Source: Sipunculus nudus
Taxonomy: Eukaryota > Annelida > Sipuncula > Golfingiida > Sipunculidae
Direction of reading: 5' to 3'
DNA length: 64,000 nt
Assembly (NCBI GenBank): GCA_026874595.1
Contig: CM049311.1
Coordinates: forward strand, 40,425,676 to 40,489,675
Part shown: positions 12,470 to 24,514 of the stretch, piece after piece
Layout of the letters: every line of letters begins with the position of its first letter
Position numbering within the stretch: the first letter of the stretch is position 1
Made by a program: the position numbers and the translations under genes
The notes under the pieces: model-generated
The model's input: only the letters and a program-made list of their open reading frames with translations
Told to the model about the DNA's origin: nothing
The model's database searches: none

Positions 12470-13130
12470 TTTCGTGGCAATACTACTCACCAACAAGTCG
12501 GTCAACGCTGATGCTTATAATACAATATACCTCAGCTGAAATACCTTTTCATCAAATACATGCGGTATGAAATTGCTCAGTTGACAAATGATTCACCATT
12601 GATGGTTATAATAGTATATAACTCAGTTTAAATTTTATACAATATAACACAGCTGAAACTCAATAGAGTATAACTCTGTATTCAACAAATACGTGTTGTT
12701 TTATTTCTCAACTGACAAGTCATTTACAACAGACGGTCATGGTTTAATATAACTCAGCTGCACAGTCTTTTTTCCACAAATACATGGGATAGAATTGCTG
12801 AACTGACAAGTCCTCGTCTCAACCGAAACCGGTGTTTAAAGTATTGCTTTATACGTGATATAATACTACATGGCTGACAAGTGTCGTTGTTTTAAGCCAA
12901 TACATGTGATATAATACTTCTCAGCTGGCAAGTGTTTTTGTTTTAAACCAATATATGTGATATTATACTATTGTTCTGACATGTGGCTTTGTTTGAAACC
13001 AATACATGTGACAAAATACTACTCAGCTGACAAATGTTTTTGTTTTAAACCAACACGTGATCAAAGTATCGCTCAGCTTTACATGTGTTATAATAAAACT
13101 GTTCAGCTGAAAAGTCAAATGCAGCTACTA
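12470..13130 (+). repeat. ~51-bp degenerate minisatellite
   Basis: Repeats of CTCAGCTGACAAGTGTTTTT, then GTTTTAAACCAATACATGTG and ATATAATACTA. The marker ACATGTGAT falls at about 12902, 12953 and 13003; older units upstream are more diverged. Every good unit has a CAGCTG E-box palindrome. Confidence 0.8.
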
Positions 13131-13604
13131 CATGAAACATAACATCGTTCAATACTGTAGTATCAACAAGTCACATAAGCAGTATGAAAAGAAAAAAAAA
13201 ATGTGCCATACAAATTCAATATTCTATGAAGAAAATACATGAAAATACATTCAAAATTATAAAATTCAAAATTCTATGAAGATAATACATGCAAAAAATG
13301 ACATATTCAGGTAACAAAATCTCAATATCAGCAGCCTCAGTGGTTGGCACTGATCGTCTCTATTGCTGGAACAGGAATCCTTGCTCAATATTAATATCAA
13401 CAACCAACTCTTGGCAACTGCAGACAGTCTTGTCTCTCATCAACGAATGATCTTCTCTAAACAATTGAGAGAACATCCCCGTCAGTTGACCGGAACACCA
13501 ATTCTTCTCCATCTCACGCACAAGTCTGCCACCTTTTATCGCCCATAATTCACAAAGTGTCAGTTTGCAGCCCAGCACATCCCACTTCTGACAAAAAAGC
13601 TTTA

Positions 13605-13712
13605 ACCATGGTTCGTAGTACATAAAGATGAAGAACAGCTGTGCTGAGTTTATACACATTCATTTTAGTCCAGGGTGATTACAAATTACTAGTACAATGA
13701 AGAAAAAGTAAA
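13605..13712 (+). repeat. Direct repeat B flanking the Gypsy relic
   Basis: Partner of 10268-10380, 3.3 kb away, same orientation. Confidence 0.6.
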
Positions 13713-15896
13713 ATGTAAGGGTTTTCTTGGTGATTTTTTTTTCAATCTTGATTTTGATATAACAAAACTTAATTTGTAGAAAAATATCGTTAGAATTGTA
13801 AAATAATGCAAGTAGTGCACTTTTCAGTTTTCTTTTTTTTATAAATAGTCCAGGTAAGGGGAAAATATGAACCTTTTTCTCGACTCCGTGACACGCAGTA
13901 AAACCTCATCTGCACATTTCAGAAATTTTTTTGACATTATTCATGTCATTTTTAGCATTTGCTAATTTCTCAGTAACAAATATAGTTTCGGGACATGAAA
14001 TGCGACATTTTTTGTAGAAATACCCATATATATATATATATATATATATAATTTGTGTTTATATGTGCATATATAATGGTAAGGCAGTACGCATGCGTCT
14101 AAATTTTTTAATTAGTAATTCACAGGACAGTGGACGTTTTAAGTCATTTTACCCATATATATCACTTCTTGATATTTTCAGCTGACGTTTCAAAGCTGAG
14201 AGAGCTATATCTCAATAGCGTTACCTCTGTATGCGCAGAATCAAAACGTTCATGGTACAGACAAGGGCATCGTGAGCCAATAGAAGTCACAAAGAACATA
14301 CGTTTATCTGTTTGTAAATTCTAATGGTAACAGAACAGAAATGTTCATGAGCCAGGCGTGGATGTTTGTTTATCAATTTAGCCGTGATATACATATACCT
14401 CAGAGAGACACATTTACTTTTCTTTTGTTAGATACCAAACATCAAACACCAAAACTAGAACATAAACGAGATTTCATCAACTCGGCTTGGGCTGTCATCA
14501 AATGACCTTTACTGGGGTTGTACAGGGATATAAATCATCATAAATAAATTTTCACAAAATTGACAGGAAATCAATTGAAGAATAAAAAAAATGATTAATA
14601 TTAACGCTCGAGCTAAATCAAAACTATTGTACACATACATCGTATATTTTGTGTATAATCATGTGTATAGAACCCGCGCTTAAAAGAAGTGATCATCTTT
14701 TTTTTAAATATATCAGTGCTGAATATTGAAAATTCAGTCATTCATAATATTGACGACTTTACTCCGGAGTACATTAAAATCTCGACCGCTGTTTCCCGTC
14801 AATAATATATTTTAATAAACTGAGTACTTTCCAACATATACTTTTGGTCTGCGAATTGAGAATCCGGCATTTATTGATGAAACTAGTTCTGCTAAGTGAG
14901 GCATGAAAGACAAGCTTTATTTGTATGATGAATGTTAAATTAGAGCGGACAAATGTAACACTCTTGCATGCTCTGCCTCTAATATATACACCCACTTTAA
15001 ATCGTGTAAATCAAGCCCATTTTAAAATTTCTAATATATACAATGGGTAAGTAATAACAAGAGAAAAAACAGTCGAAGCAATGGCGCTGTAGGAATTTTT
15101 ACACCGATAAAATATAATAAAACAACAAAGGAATATAAGTTTAACATAATCAAATGGCCGAATGGCCAAATTTGTAATGGTTGTTATTATTTAGCCAAAC
15201 ATATACTGCTAATCTATTAGTTAAACGCGACTACTGAATTTTCACCTAATGTCGATTAACGTTTAGTCCCGTAGCACGTCAAAACAACTTAATCGAGTGC
15301 CGACCAGACGTGGGCCACTGGGCCCATGTCTGGATTATTCAAGCACCAGAGAAGCAGTGATTGACCCTTCTGCCTTGACCTCCTAAGGACAGCCTATTTT
15401 ACAACAGGGGTGGCCTATTAATGGGTCAGTCAAAATATAGATAAGAGGGTTGGTAGGTAGGCCTGATGTCTTACAGCGATCCTACAGACCCCGCCAGCAA
15501 ATGGTCAAATTATAATCGACCACAAATAAAATCAGGAACTTTGGGATAATATTTAAAAAATATAACAAATGTAATTGTTTAATTGTTCATTTTTCTTTAT
15601 TTATACTGACATGTTCATTTATTTCCAATACATAACAGTCACATTTACGTACATTTAACATGCCACGATTCCTTATTTACTTATCATATTGATATTGGTA
15701 AAATGGGACATTTGTTTTCTAGTTTCACTTACTTATTACATCTGCATGTAAATTTTACCTATTCTGACATTCTATATAGTGTTTTGCGGAGTATGGTGTT
15801 CTTTCAACGTAAGTATATCAAATGCAGATTCCTAGTGTAGAATTATACTGTATTTAAATGACTTTTGATAATATTTTTTTGTATTTGAATTCGCAG
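13713..15896. other. Upstream region of the GPCR gene
   Basis: AT-rich, with an (AT)n tract at 14026-14051. It should hold intron sequence of the GPCR gene next to its 3' end, but no 5' exon or promoter could be placed. No other gene recognised. Confidence 0.5.
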
Positions 15897-15897
15897 G

Positions 15898-15996
15898 AAC
15901 AATATTCAGAGAGAAGAATGTACGTGCATCTGTGTCACCCCACTGCTCCAGCGAAGACGCAAGTCTAAAGATTTGTTTTGAATAGGAACAGCAAAC
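15898..15996 (+). other. 5' UTR part of the GPCR exon, with splice acceptor
   Basis: A T-rich tract followed by GAATTCGCAG ends at 15897, a good 3' splice site. The exon then runs without a break into the ATG. An in-frame TGA at 15979-15981 closes the frame 15 bases before the ATG and supports the start. An untranslated first exon upstream is therefore likely. Confidence 0.6.
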
Positions 15997-17220
15997 ATGA
16001 TTGAGAACTTGACCGCATTCACTGTCAGCTTGCTGGATAGTAATTCCAGCGGTTATGGAATGAATGTTAGTGTCGGTTTTCTGGACAGTAATTCAAGTGG
16101 TTATGGAATGAATATTACTCCCACCAGAAGAGGATTTGTTCCCCCCAGATTAAGCTGTCAATTACACCAGCGCGTGTGGTTGATGCGTGTGATAATCGAT
16201 GTTTGGCTGAGTATGCCCGTAGAAATTTTGGGGATCCTCGGCAACATCCTGGCAATAATTGTCCTGTACAAGCAAAGACCCTCTACTACTACGTCAGTTC
16301 TCCTGCAGTGCTTGGCCGTCACGGACATCGTTATCTTGTTATACAACATGGCGTTCCGTACTTTAAGGACCTTTGACTTCTGCTACGTGGCGATGCCAGG
16401 CTACAGACAGGCGGTGGCCCGGATGTTCTACTACGTGTTCCCGCTCACCTACATCGTCCGGTTTTGCTCTATCTGGCTGACGGTTTTACTTACCATTGAC
16501 CGTTTTATCGCTGTATGTCGACCACTGCACGCCCAGCGTTTGTGCACTCTGTCGCGGGTCTGGAAGGAAGTGGCCATCCTTTTGGTCGTGTCTATAATCT
16601 ACAACATCCCCAGATTCTTAGAGAACGAGCACATGTCAAATCACCACCGCGTGAAAGGAAAATATACTCTTGGTAACAACATATACTATTTAATCGTTTA
16701 CAGATGTATTCTCAACTCGCTGTTCATGTACATTATCCCAGTATTTCTGCTTGCCATTTTGAATATGATCCTGCTGTGTAACCTTCACGTAGCTGAAGTA
16801 TCCCGGAACTCGATACGAGCGCCATCCAAAGAAGTGAGCGGTCGGCGGGACATCACGGTCATCGTGGTGATCGTCGTCACGGTGTTCATAGCCTGTAACA
16901 TCCCCACCGCGATTTCACATTTCCTTACAACGATTCAACTGGTGACCAAGTCCAGAATAAACTTTCAGACCCAAGTCGCCAACAACATCAGTAACTTATT
17001 GGTAACGGTCAACAGCGCTATCAACTTTCTCATCTATTGCCTGTGCAGCCGGAATTTCCGGAAGACTACCAGAAAGGTGTTCTGTCGCCGATTGTTCAGC
17101 GTCAAGCGTCGCCTCAGTAGCCAAGGTTCGAATAAGTCAGCAAGTACATATATATCTATGAATGTTGTCCCGGCAAGACAGGTCCTCCCAGCTCAAGACG
17201 AAAGTGTCCGATCATCCTAA
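15997..17220 (+). CDS. Rhodopsin-class (class A) GPCR, FMRFamide-receptor-like
   Basis: Seven-helix plasma membrane receptor, 407 aa, in one coding exon. Approximate helices: TM1 68-92 (GN at 82-83), TM2 101-124 (LAVTD), TM3 141-170, TM4 189-208, TM5 233-262, TM6 286-306, TM7 325-348. DRY is replaced by DRF (168-170), the TM6 CWxP by CNIP (300-303), and NPxxY by NFLIY (343-347). The helix-4 end YNIPRF and the NSxxNFxIYC ending are typical of protostome FMRFamide/peptide receptors and related orphans, so a neuropeptide ligand and G-protein signalling are inferred. The extracellular N-terminus has an imperfect 16-residue (48-bp) tandem duplication (14-29, 30-41) rich in N-glycosylation sites. 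The second extracellular loop has no cysteine, so the usual disulfide is not obvious. The C-tail is basic and Ser-rich. The start is fixed by an upstream in-frame stop. Confidence 0.93.
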   Translation: MIENLTAFTVSLLDSNSSGYGMNVSVGFLDSNSSGYGMNITPTRRGFVPPRLSCQLHQRVWLMRVIIDVWLSMPVEILGILGNILAIIVLYKQRPSTTTSVLLQCLAVTDIVILLYNMAFRTLRTFDFCYVAMPGYRQAVARMFYYVFPLTYIVRFCSIWLTVLLTIDRFIAVCRPLHAQRLCTLSRVWKEVAILLVVSIIYNIPRFLENEHMSNHHRVKGKYTLGNNIYYLIVYRCILNSLFMYIIPVFLLAILNMILLCNLHVAEVSRNSIRAPSKEVSGRRDITVIVVIVVTVFIACNIPTAISHFLTTIQLVTKSRINFQTQVANNISNLLVTVNSAINFLIYCLCSRNFRKTTRKVFCRRLFSVKRRLSSQGSNKSASTYISMNVVPARQVLPAQDESVRSS

Positions 17221-17443
17221 ACCACTTTGTATTGTTTTAGCAGGGAATGGTTGTAACGGTTGTATTGTTCATCTGTTCTTCCTGTTTTTGTTCGCCACAG
17301 TACATTATACAGGACTTCACACAGTTTGGATAATGAAATTACAAACTGCATGAATTTGCACAGAATTGCATGATAATTAGTTATGTATAATGTAAAATAT
17401 CAATATTCATGAAGATTCCCGTCTCCTGAAAAGTTAAAAAAAA

Positions 17444-17449
17444 AATAAA
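17444..17449 (+). terminator. Candidate polyadenylation signal of the GPCR gene
   Basis: AATAAA 224 bases after the stop codon. A second candidate (GAATAAATT) lies near 17605. Confidence 0.45.
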
Positions 17450-18395
17450 ATACAAAATCTAGGGTTTGAAGAAAATTCCAATGCCCGTGCATCGATTTGA
17501 ATCTGTTATTTGGCGTGCGCCCCGAAAGTGGCTTTGAAGTAAATCTAAGTAAATTGATTTCTTGTTTATTAAGGAAATCTCCTTTATATTAAGGAAATTT
17601 CTTTATTGATATTGAATAAATTACACACCCATACCGTAACAGCCATCTCCATCAGCTTGCCTCCATGAATCATCGTTTTTAGGTTCGGGTACAAAAAATT
17701 CTTTCATTGGGACCACTAACATGAAGGACCATCTCCCAGAAACACAGCCGTGCTGTCTTCATAAGAGTACAGTTCACCTAATCCTGATTTGACGGGGTTT
17801 ATGTCTTTGCATGTTTGTTGCATGATGAGTGTATGGTCTTCCATATAAAGCATGATGCTCTGCCGTGGTCTCCAGAAAACCTTTTAGATTAACTCGCTTG
17901 TTCATGCTTGACCTTTACTATGCATATCCTGTGTAAGAATATGATATCATATGCACTACATGACGATAAAGATAAGTAGCCAAACTTCTCCTGTCATATG
18001 TTTCTCCTTTCGCGTCATTTCGATACATAATTCAATGGTTGTAAAACTATGATTCTACCGTTTGACGTCTGGTTTTGGTTGGATTAATTAACACGCAAGA
18101 CGAAATTAAAATTACAGTTACCGGGAATTCGGGCACATACCTACACTCAGAATACAGTCACGACAGGTGATCTTGGAATATATCAGTTAATTTTTGTCTG
18201 TCATAATCAGCGTTAATGTTCTTATTTTATTTTCATAAAAAAATGTTATTTCGAAAAAGGCTATTTGGAGAACGCCGATCGCGGTTTAAATATCCCTTAT
18301 TATCCTCCCATTTTGTATACAGACCCAAAACACAAGACCTGACGCCTCCCTGTTTTGATGACTGTCTGTTGTACCGTTTCTCCCAGGTTCCAACA
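17450..18395. other. Interval without recognised gene
   Basis: Nothing recognised apart from the second polyadenylation candidate. A possible splice acceptor (TTTCTCCCAG) ends at about 18388. Confidence 0.5.
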
Positions 18396-18581
18396 TGACC
18401 ACGTTCTTCTCCTGGGTTAAGTACCGCATCGGGACCGGCAATGTAGACGCCGCAGAAAACGTGAGACTGCAGGACCACAGCCTACAGTCCGGCAACGTGC
18501 GGGAGAGCAGTGACGTCAGTGAACCCTGCCCTCACTTTCCTCTTACGCCCATTCCAGCCAACATAGTGCTCCATAGTTAAA
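18396..18581 (+). CDS. Hypothetical small protein or terminal exon, 61 aa
   Basis: ATG-initiated frame with much higher GC than its surroundings, preceded by a pyrimidine-rich stretch and CAG about 8 bases before the ATG. The residue mix (an MTTFFSW start, acidic and polar middle, PCPHFPLTPIP near the end) looks protein-like, but no family is recognised. It lies 1.2 kb downstream of the GPCR on the same strand and could be a separate small gene, an alternative exon, or chance. Confidence 0.3.
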
Positions 18582-18924
18582 ACAAACGAGCAGACTACAG
18601 TTTTATGAATGCTGGGTATTTTGCCAAATTGGATAGATATACATGGAAATGTCTAAACTTGACGGAGACAGTGGATGTGTATAGTTATGGAATGCACTGA
18701 GGTTTTCTTCTGGGAATGCAAACTGCTATGATCATCTGACTTAGTTATTCTTTTTGTTTTTCATTGTCTGTGTTACTAATTATCTTAACACGACTGATTT
18801 TCTTTACATTTTCTCCTTTTTAGCATTTTCCATTAGTAGTCCTCTCACTGTTCCACATTCCTTTGTGATTTTCTACGGTTTCTGTGGTTTTGATGCAACA
18901 TGCTTAAACATGTGTCACAAGCTG

Positions 18925-20735
18925 TGATATCTCAGTCCGAGAGTAATCACGACAGGTGTTTGTCGTAGCGCTGTGACTCACAGGATTTCTTGGAGCTGAG
19001 AGCACTCACGAAAAGTGTTTGTCGTAGCGCTGAGACTCACAGGATTTCTCGGAGCTGAGAGCATTCTCGACAGGTGTTTGTCGTAGCGCTGTGACTCGCA
19101 GGATATCTCTAAGGCTGAGAGCACTCACGACAGGTTTGTGTTGTAGCGCTGTGACTCGTAGTATTTCTCAGAGTCTGATAGCACTCACGACAGGTGTTTG
19201 TCGTAGTAATGTGACTCGCAGGATTTCTTGGAGTCTGATAGCACTCACGACAGGTGTTTGTCGTAGTAATGTGACTCGCAGGATTTCTTGGAGTCTGATA
19301 GCACTCACGACAGGTGTTTGTCGTAGCGCTATGACTCACAGGATTTCTTGAAGCTAAGAGCACTCACGAAAAGTGTTTGTCGTAGCGCTGAGACTCACAG
19401 GATTTCTCGGAGCTGAGGGCACTCACGACAGGTGTTTGTCGTAGCGCTGTGACTCGCAGGATATCTCTTAGTCTGAGAGCACTCACGACAGGTTTGTGTT
19501 TTAGCGCTGTTACTCGCAGGATTTCTCAGAGTCTGATAGCACTCACGACAGGTGTTTGTCGTAGTAATGTGACTCGCAGGATTTCTTGGAGTCTGATAGC
19601 ACTCACGACAGGTGTTTGTCGTAGTAATGTGACTCGCAGGATTTCTTGGAGTCTGATAGCACTCACGACAGGTGTTTGTCGTAGCGCTGAGACTCACAGG
19701 ATTTCTTTGAGTCTGATAGCACTCACGAAAGGTGTTTGTCGTAGCGCTGAGACTCACAGGATTTCTTGGAGTCTGAGAGCAATCACGACAGGTGTTTGTC
19801 GTAGCGCTGTGACTCGCAGGATTTTTTGGAGTCGGATAGCACTCACGACAGGTGTTTGTCGTAGCACTGTGACTCGCAGGATATCTCGGAGTCTGAGAGC
19901 ACTCACGACAGGTGTTTGTCGTAGTGCTGTAACTCACAGGATATCTCGGAGTCTGAGAGCACTCACGACAGGTGTTTGTCGTAGCGCTGTGACTCGCAGG
20001 ATATCTCTAAGTCTGAGAGCACTCACGACAGGTTTGTGTTGTAGCGCTGTTACTCGCAGAATTTCTCAGAGTCTGATTGCACTCACGACAGGTGTTTGTC
20101 GTAGTAATGTGACTCGCAGGATTTCTTGGAGTCTGATAGCACTCACGACAGGTGTTTGTCGTAGTAATGTGACTCGCAGGATTTCTTGGAGTCTGATAGC
20201 ACTCACGACAGGTGTTTGTCGTAGCGCTGAGACTCACAGGATTTCTTTGAGTCTGATAGCACTCACGAAAGGTGTTTGTCGTAGCGCTGAGACTCACAGG
20301 ATTTCTTGGAGTCTGAGAGCAATCACGACAGGTGTTTGTCGTAGCGCTGTGACTCGCAGGATTTTTTGGAGTCGGATAGCACTCACGACAGGTGTTTGTC
20401 GTAGCGCTGTGACTCGCAGGATATCTCGGAGTCTGAGAGCACTCACGACAGGTGTTTGTCGTAGTGCTGTAACTCACAGGATATCTCGGAGTCCGAGAGC
20501 ACTCACGACAGGTGTTTGTCGTAGTGCTGTAACTCACATGACTTCTTGGAGTCTGATAGCACTCACGACAGGTGTTTGTCGGAGCGCTGGGACTCGCAGG
20601 ATTTCTCAGAGTCTGAGAGCAATCACGATAGGTGTTTGTCGTAGTGCTGTGACTCGCAGGATATTTTAGAGCCTGACAGCAATCACAACAGGTTTGTGCT
20701 GTAGCACTGAGACTCGCTGGAAATCGTAGAGTTCT
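18925..20735. repeat. 60-bp tandem array, about 30 units, with a 540-bp higher-order repeat
   Basis: Unit core: GACTCGCAGGATTTCTTGGA, then GTCTGATAGCACTCACGACA and GGTGTTTGTCGTAGCGCTGT. A few units are 59 bp. Blocks 19501-19980 and 20041-20520 match almost perfectly at an offset of 540 bp (9 units), and 19081-19380 resembles the same block about 6 units earlier. Because 60 is a multiple of three and the unit lacks stops in some frames, open frames run through on both strands (406 codons +, 260 and 180 codons -); these are not annotated as genes. Confidence 0.95.
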
Positions 20736-21254
20736 GAACATGTTAAAAAATTGTGGATACGTCATAGGAAATCGTAGACAACAAATCACAGCTTATATGG
20801 AAATGTTGCAGAAACTATCAGAATCATAACTAGAAAAAGCGGTGCGTATGGTAGTGTAGAAATTCGTAAAACAATCTTGCCGTGTGAAGCCTGTCCAAGA
20901 TCCTGTATGATAGAGTTACTCTATTGGACCGGGTTTTCGATCGCCATTCAGAGACAGTGTATTGAAACATTGTACCTTGAAATCAGAGTAAGGAACAAAA
21001 AGGATTGCTTTTTATGTAGGAGAGTTTATTTAGAGCATATTCTCTCTTTTTGCAGATCAGTGCATGACAGATAGATAATCTAACTTTGGATGGTTTACTA
21101 ACACAGGCGGGTTACACCAACACAATGGTGGTTGATGTAGGCTATTTCTAGATGGTTATTGATAAACAAAGATAAACAAAAAGAATTCTGTCAGCAGACC
21201 CCTGAAGTACTGCCACTATCTATCGCCGTCTTCCAGGCGCGTTTCATGTCAATG
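20736..21254. other. Interval without recognised gene
   Basis: Nothing recognised. Confidence 0.5.
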
Positions 21255-21715
21255 ACAATGGTTAGACAGATATCATCATAAAAATGGCTGGGCAGATGTC
21301 ATCTTGACAGTGGCTGGACAGATGTCATCTTGACAGTGGCTGGACAGATGTCATCTTGACAGTGGCTGGACAGATGTCATCTTGACAGTGGCTGGACAGA
21401 TGTCATCATGACAGTTGCTGGACAGATGTCATCATGACAATGGTTGGACATATGTCATCATGACAGTGGCTGGACAGATGTCATCAAGACAATTGCCGGA
21501 CATATGTCATCATGACAATGGCTGGAGAGATGTCATCATGACAATGGCAGGACTTATTTCATCATGACAATGACAGGATAGATGTCATCATGAAAATGGC
21601 AGGACTTATTTCATCATGCAACGGCTTGACAGATGTCATCATGAAAATGGCTGGACATACGTCATCATGGCAATGGATGGACATATTTCATCATGAAAAT
21701 GGCTAGACAGATATT
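21255..21715 (+). repeat. 26-bp minisatellite, about 17 copies
   Basis: Units of GACAGTGGCTGGACAGATGT plus CATCTT. The four copies from about 21306 are nearly identical; the rest drift, mostly to ...CATCAT and ACAATGG. Confidence 0.95.
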
Positions 21716-22459
21716 ATACGAAGATACCAGCCATCTAGTTTTTATCTTAGTGATATTGTTATTTTCTTTTATATTCATATTCTGTTCAGTGAAAATAATG
21801 TTTGTTATATTATATAACCTTCCAATCACGTGAAGACAATCTGTTTACTTATCCTTCACGCGACGTGATGACAATCGAGCCAGACACTGAAATGCCTCAG
21901 CAAAATGAAGTAATTTTGCAATATATATCATCAAGTTTTTCACTTCATTCGGATAGTAAAATTTCTAAATAGTGGACATTCCTCAAATTCAATAGAGCAT
22001 TGTCTTTGCATGCCTTCTTAATATTCAAACGGACGGTTACTTTTAATTTGAAATTATAACTTGAGCAGGCTTCGGTTTGGATCAGTGTATAACGACTGTG
22101 AAAGTACTATGTGTATCATAGCCGGACTTTCTGTCATCAATAAACAACTGAAAAAATATTGTCAGCGGTAATTGATCGACCATTCGCAGATGCATTTTCA
22201 TACATTTTAATAACGTTTATCAGGACAATTCACCTTAATATATAACAGTAATCAGTGGTATTATAGTGCATTCTCCATGTATTCCGTCTTTAGGCTTTAC
22301 CTGAGGAGACTTTTTCCTACATTGAATTTTAAAGTCAGATTCTCCCACTCCATCTTGTATTCCTGTGACTGGGACGCTGGGTTTATCGTCTCGCATTTGA
22401 CGCATGCTAATTTATCAGTTTATAGCTTATTTTATACGATTTTATTGGGAATTTATTAG
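21716..22459. other. Interval without recognised gene
   Basis: AT-rich; nothing recognised. Confidence 0.5.
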
Positions 22460-22650
22460 TCATAGACACCCTAGTGGCGTTCGGAAGTCTGCAGGGGTGG
22501 AGGAAACCGTAGGACCCAGTGAAAACCACCGACCTTGGACGGGCAACTATTATACACTCTCTAAGCCCCGCCGGGGGTTGAACTCCAGTCACCAGGGGAG
22601 AGCGGTGGCCGTTTTACAAGGGGTCATCCGACCATCCCTTGCATCCTATT
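22460..22650 (-). repeat. Dispersed SINE-like repeat with a tRNA-like head (minus strand)
   Basis: Read on the minus strand, a GTTCAACCCC box (B-box-like, about 22573) is followed by GGTCGGTGGTTTTCACTGGG and GGTTTCCTCCACC. The phrase 'GTGGTTTTC.C.GGGT.CT.CGGTTTCCTCC' is, from memory, a very common interspersed repeat core in mollusc genomes. Higher GC than its flanks. The tRNA origin of the head is inferred from one box only. Confidence 0.55.
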
Positions 22651-23142
22651 CATATTTAGAGATAGTGTCGGTCATATCGTCGAATCGAACACTTAACACT
22701 ACGTTATAATATATTAAAAAAAGAATGTTGATGTATAATGTTCTGTATATGGCAGTATATTGTTATGTATATAATGCACTTAGAATCGACTAGCTGAGGG
22801 ACACATACAGTTGTCTTTTATAAATACAACTCCAGGAAATGTTGATATTTCTATTGTACTTTAAATGTGCTGTAATCGTTGATTGATATTATTGATATTA
22901 TATATGAAGAAATATTTATGAACGGAAAGCCTCGCGTTGCATTTCAAGGAGACTGGTAGATTTATTTGGCCTGGCCACGGTTGACACATTGTGAGAGAGT
23001 TTGATGATGTTAGAATATGATTAGACTACATATAGGTCTAATTATCATGAACTGTAAATCATACAGCTGTTATATACCTACTATATGTGTACTTATTTGT
23101 ATTTAAGTGCAACTTCTTTATATTCGTATTCAATATTTCGAT

Positions 23143-23205
<63 letters not shown>

Positions 23206-24461
23206 TATATTAACACAAACGTGCTTTCCATGATGTTTGTGAAACTGTATTGTAACAGATGAGAGGCTGTTGTACATTCAGATATTTATTGCCAGGTCTG
23301 AGCTCCAGAATGTGTAAAATGAACTCTAGCATTCTCGTAAAACATATTGAAGTTAATTTAATTATCAAGCATTGTAACTTAATTTATTATCATAAGTCAA
23401 TTGATTGACTGTGTACTTATCCGGTAAGAGAAATTACCATAAATTTCTTTTAACATATTTTTGTTTGGACCATAGCAAAAGCTGCCGTCCAGAAAATTCA
23501 TACATTTCTCCAAAAGCTCTGATACTCTGGACCACTGACGTCATCACATATTTACATACATCATTTCATATTTGTATGAAATACAAATCCTAATGTTGCT
23601 TCCGCCGATCCTCCAGATTATTATTTTTTGTATTCCTCAATGTTGTATCAATTATGTACATGAATATATTATGAATCAAATTGTGTATATATGAAAATTT
23701 GCCAAAAAATGTTCAGAAATATATATTTCAATTTCATTGTGCATTTGATATTGACACATATATGTAGTGCAAAGTCTTATTATGTTCTTGTAGTCATACT
23801 TTAACGAATAAAATGTTAAGTAAACAGCATGTAAATTTTGTTTGTGACAGATAGTCAGGTGTCATGTGACAGGCTGTACACGAGAATTAAACACTGTCAC
23901 GCAGTCAGAGGTTGACAAACACGGCACAGGTAAACAAATTAATAGCACTGACGTCAGACAAAAGAAGAAACGATTGTTATTCTTGTTTAATCATATGTAA
24001 CCATTCAAGATTTAGGTACATGAAACTGTCAGTAAATATAACATGTTCTGTCACTCTGACTGTCTTGTGCCGCAAACTTCTGGTGTCTTAAAATGAATAA
24101 GTCGAGAGCTGTTAACCCTATATTTTTATATTGGGATTGATATCTATTTCCATATTTGAGTAAACAAATTTTGTAGGTGGACCTTCTGAGGTCTTCTCTT
24201 GCGATCGATCGGTGATATACTATACATCTAGTAGCGAGTTTTTTTTTTTAAATGAATCTGTTGGAAGCAGTCCTGATAAAAAGATTCGAGAAATATTACC
24301 GGACTTCAGTCCTTTGTACATATTTCTTCCTATTGGAATCTGATAAAAATTAGGACAATTAGTGATACCTTCTAACGTATACAGTTACTGCCCCATCTGT
24401 CAGATAAAATAGGTTCTCTTGTTGGCTGATACTCTTGATAAGAATCTATTAAATATTTGTT
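22651..24461. other. Interval without recognised gene
   Basis: AT-rich, with a long (AT)n tract at 23147-23210. No coding signal. Confidence 0.5.
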
Positions 24462-24514
24462 GTGACTGAGACATGGCTATGTGGACTGGTCAACCTGTTT
24501 GTCATGATCTTACA

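Noticed and set aside
16158-16376. Short ORFs overlapping the GPCR
   Set aside because: Shadows of the receptor in other frames.
19395-20789. 406-, 260- and 180-codon ORFs in the 60-bp array as repeat proteins
   Set aside because: Same cause: a unit of 20 codons open on both strands. No signal peptide or unique ends.
23059-23277. Tyr-Ile repeat ORFs in (AT)n tracts
   Set aside because: Microsatellite translation.
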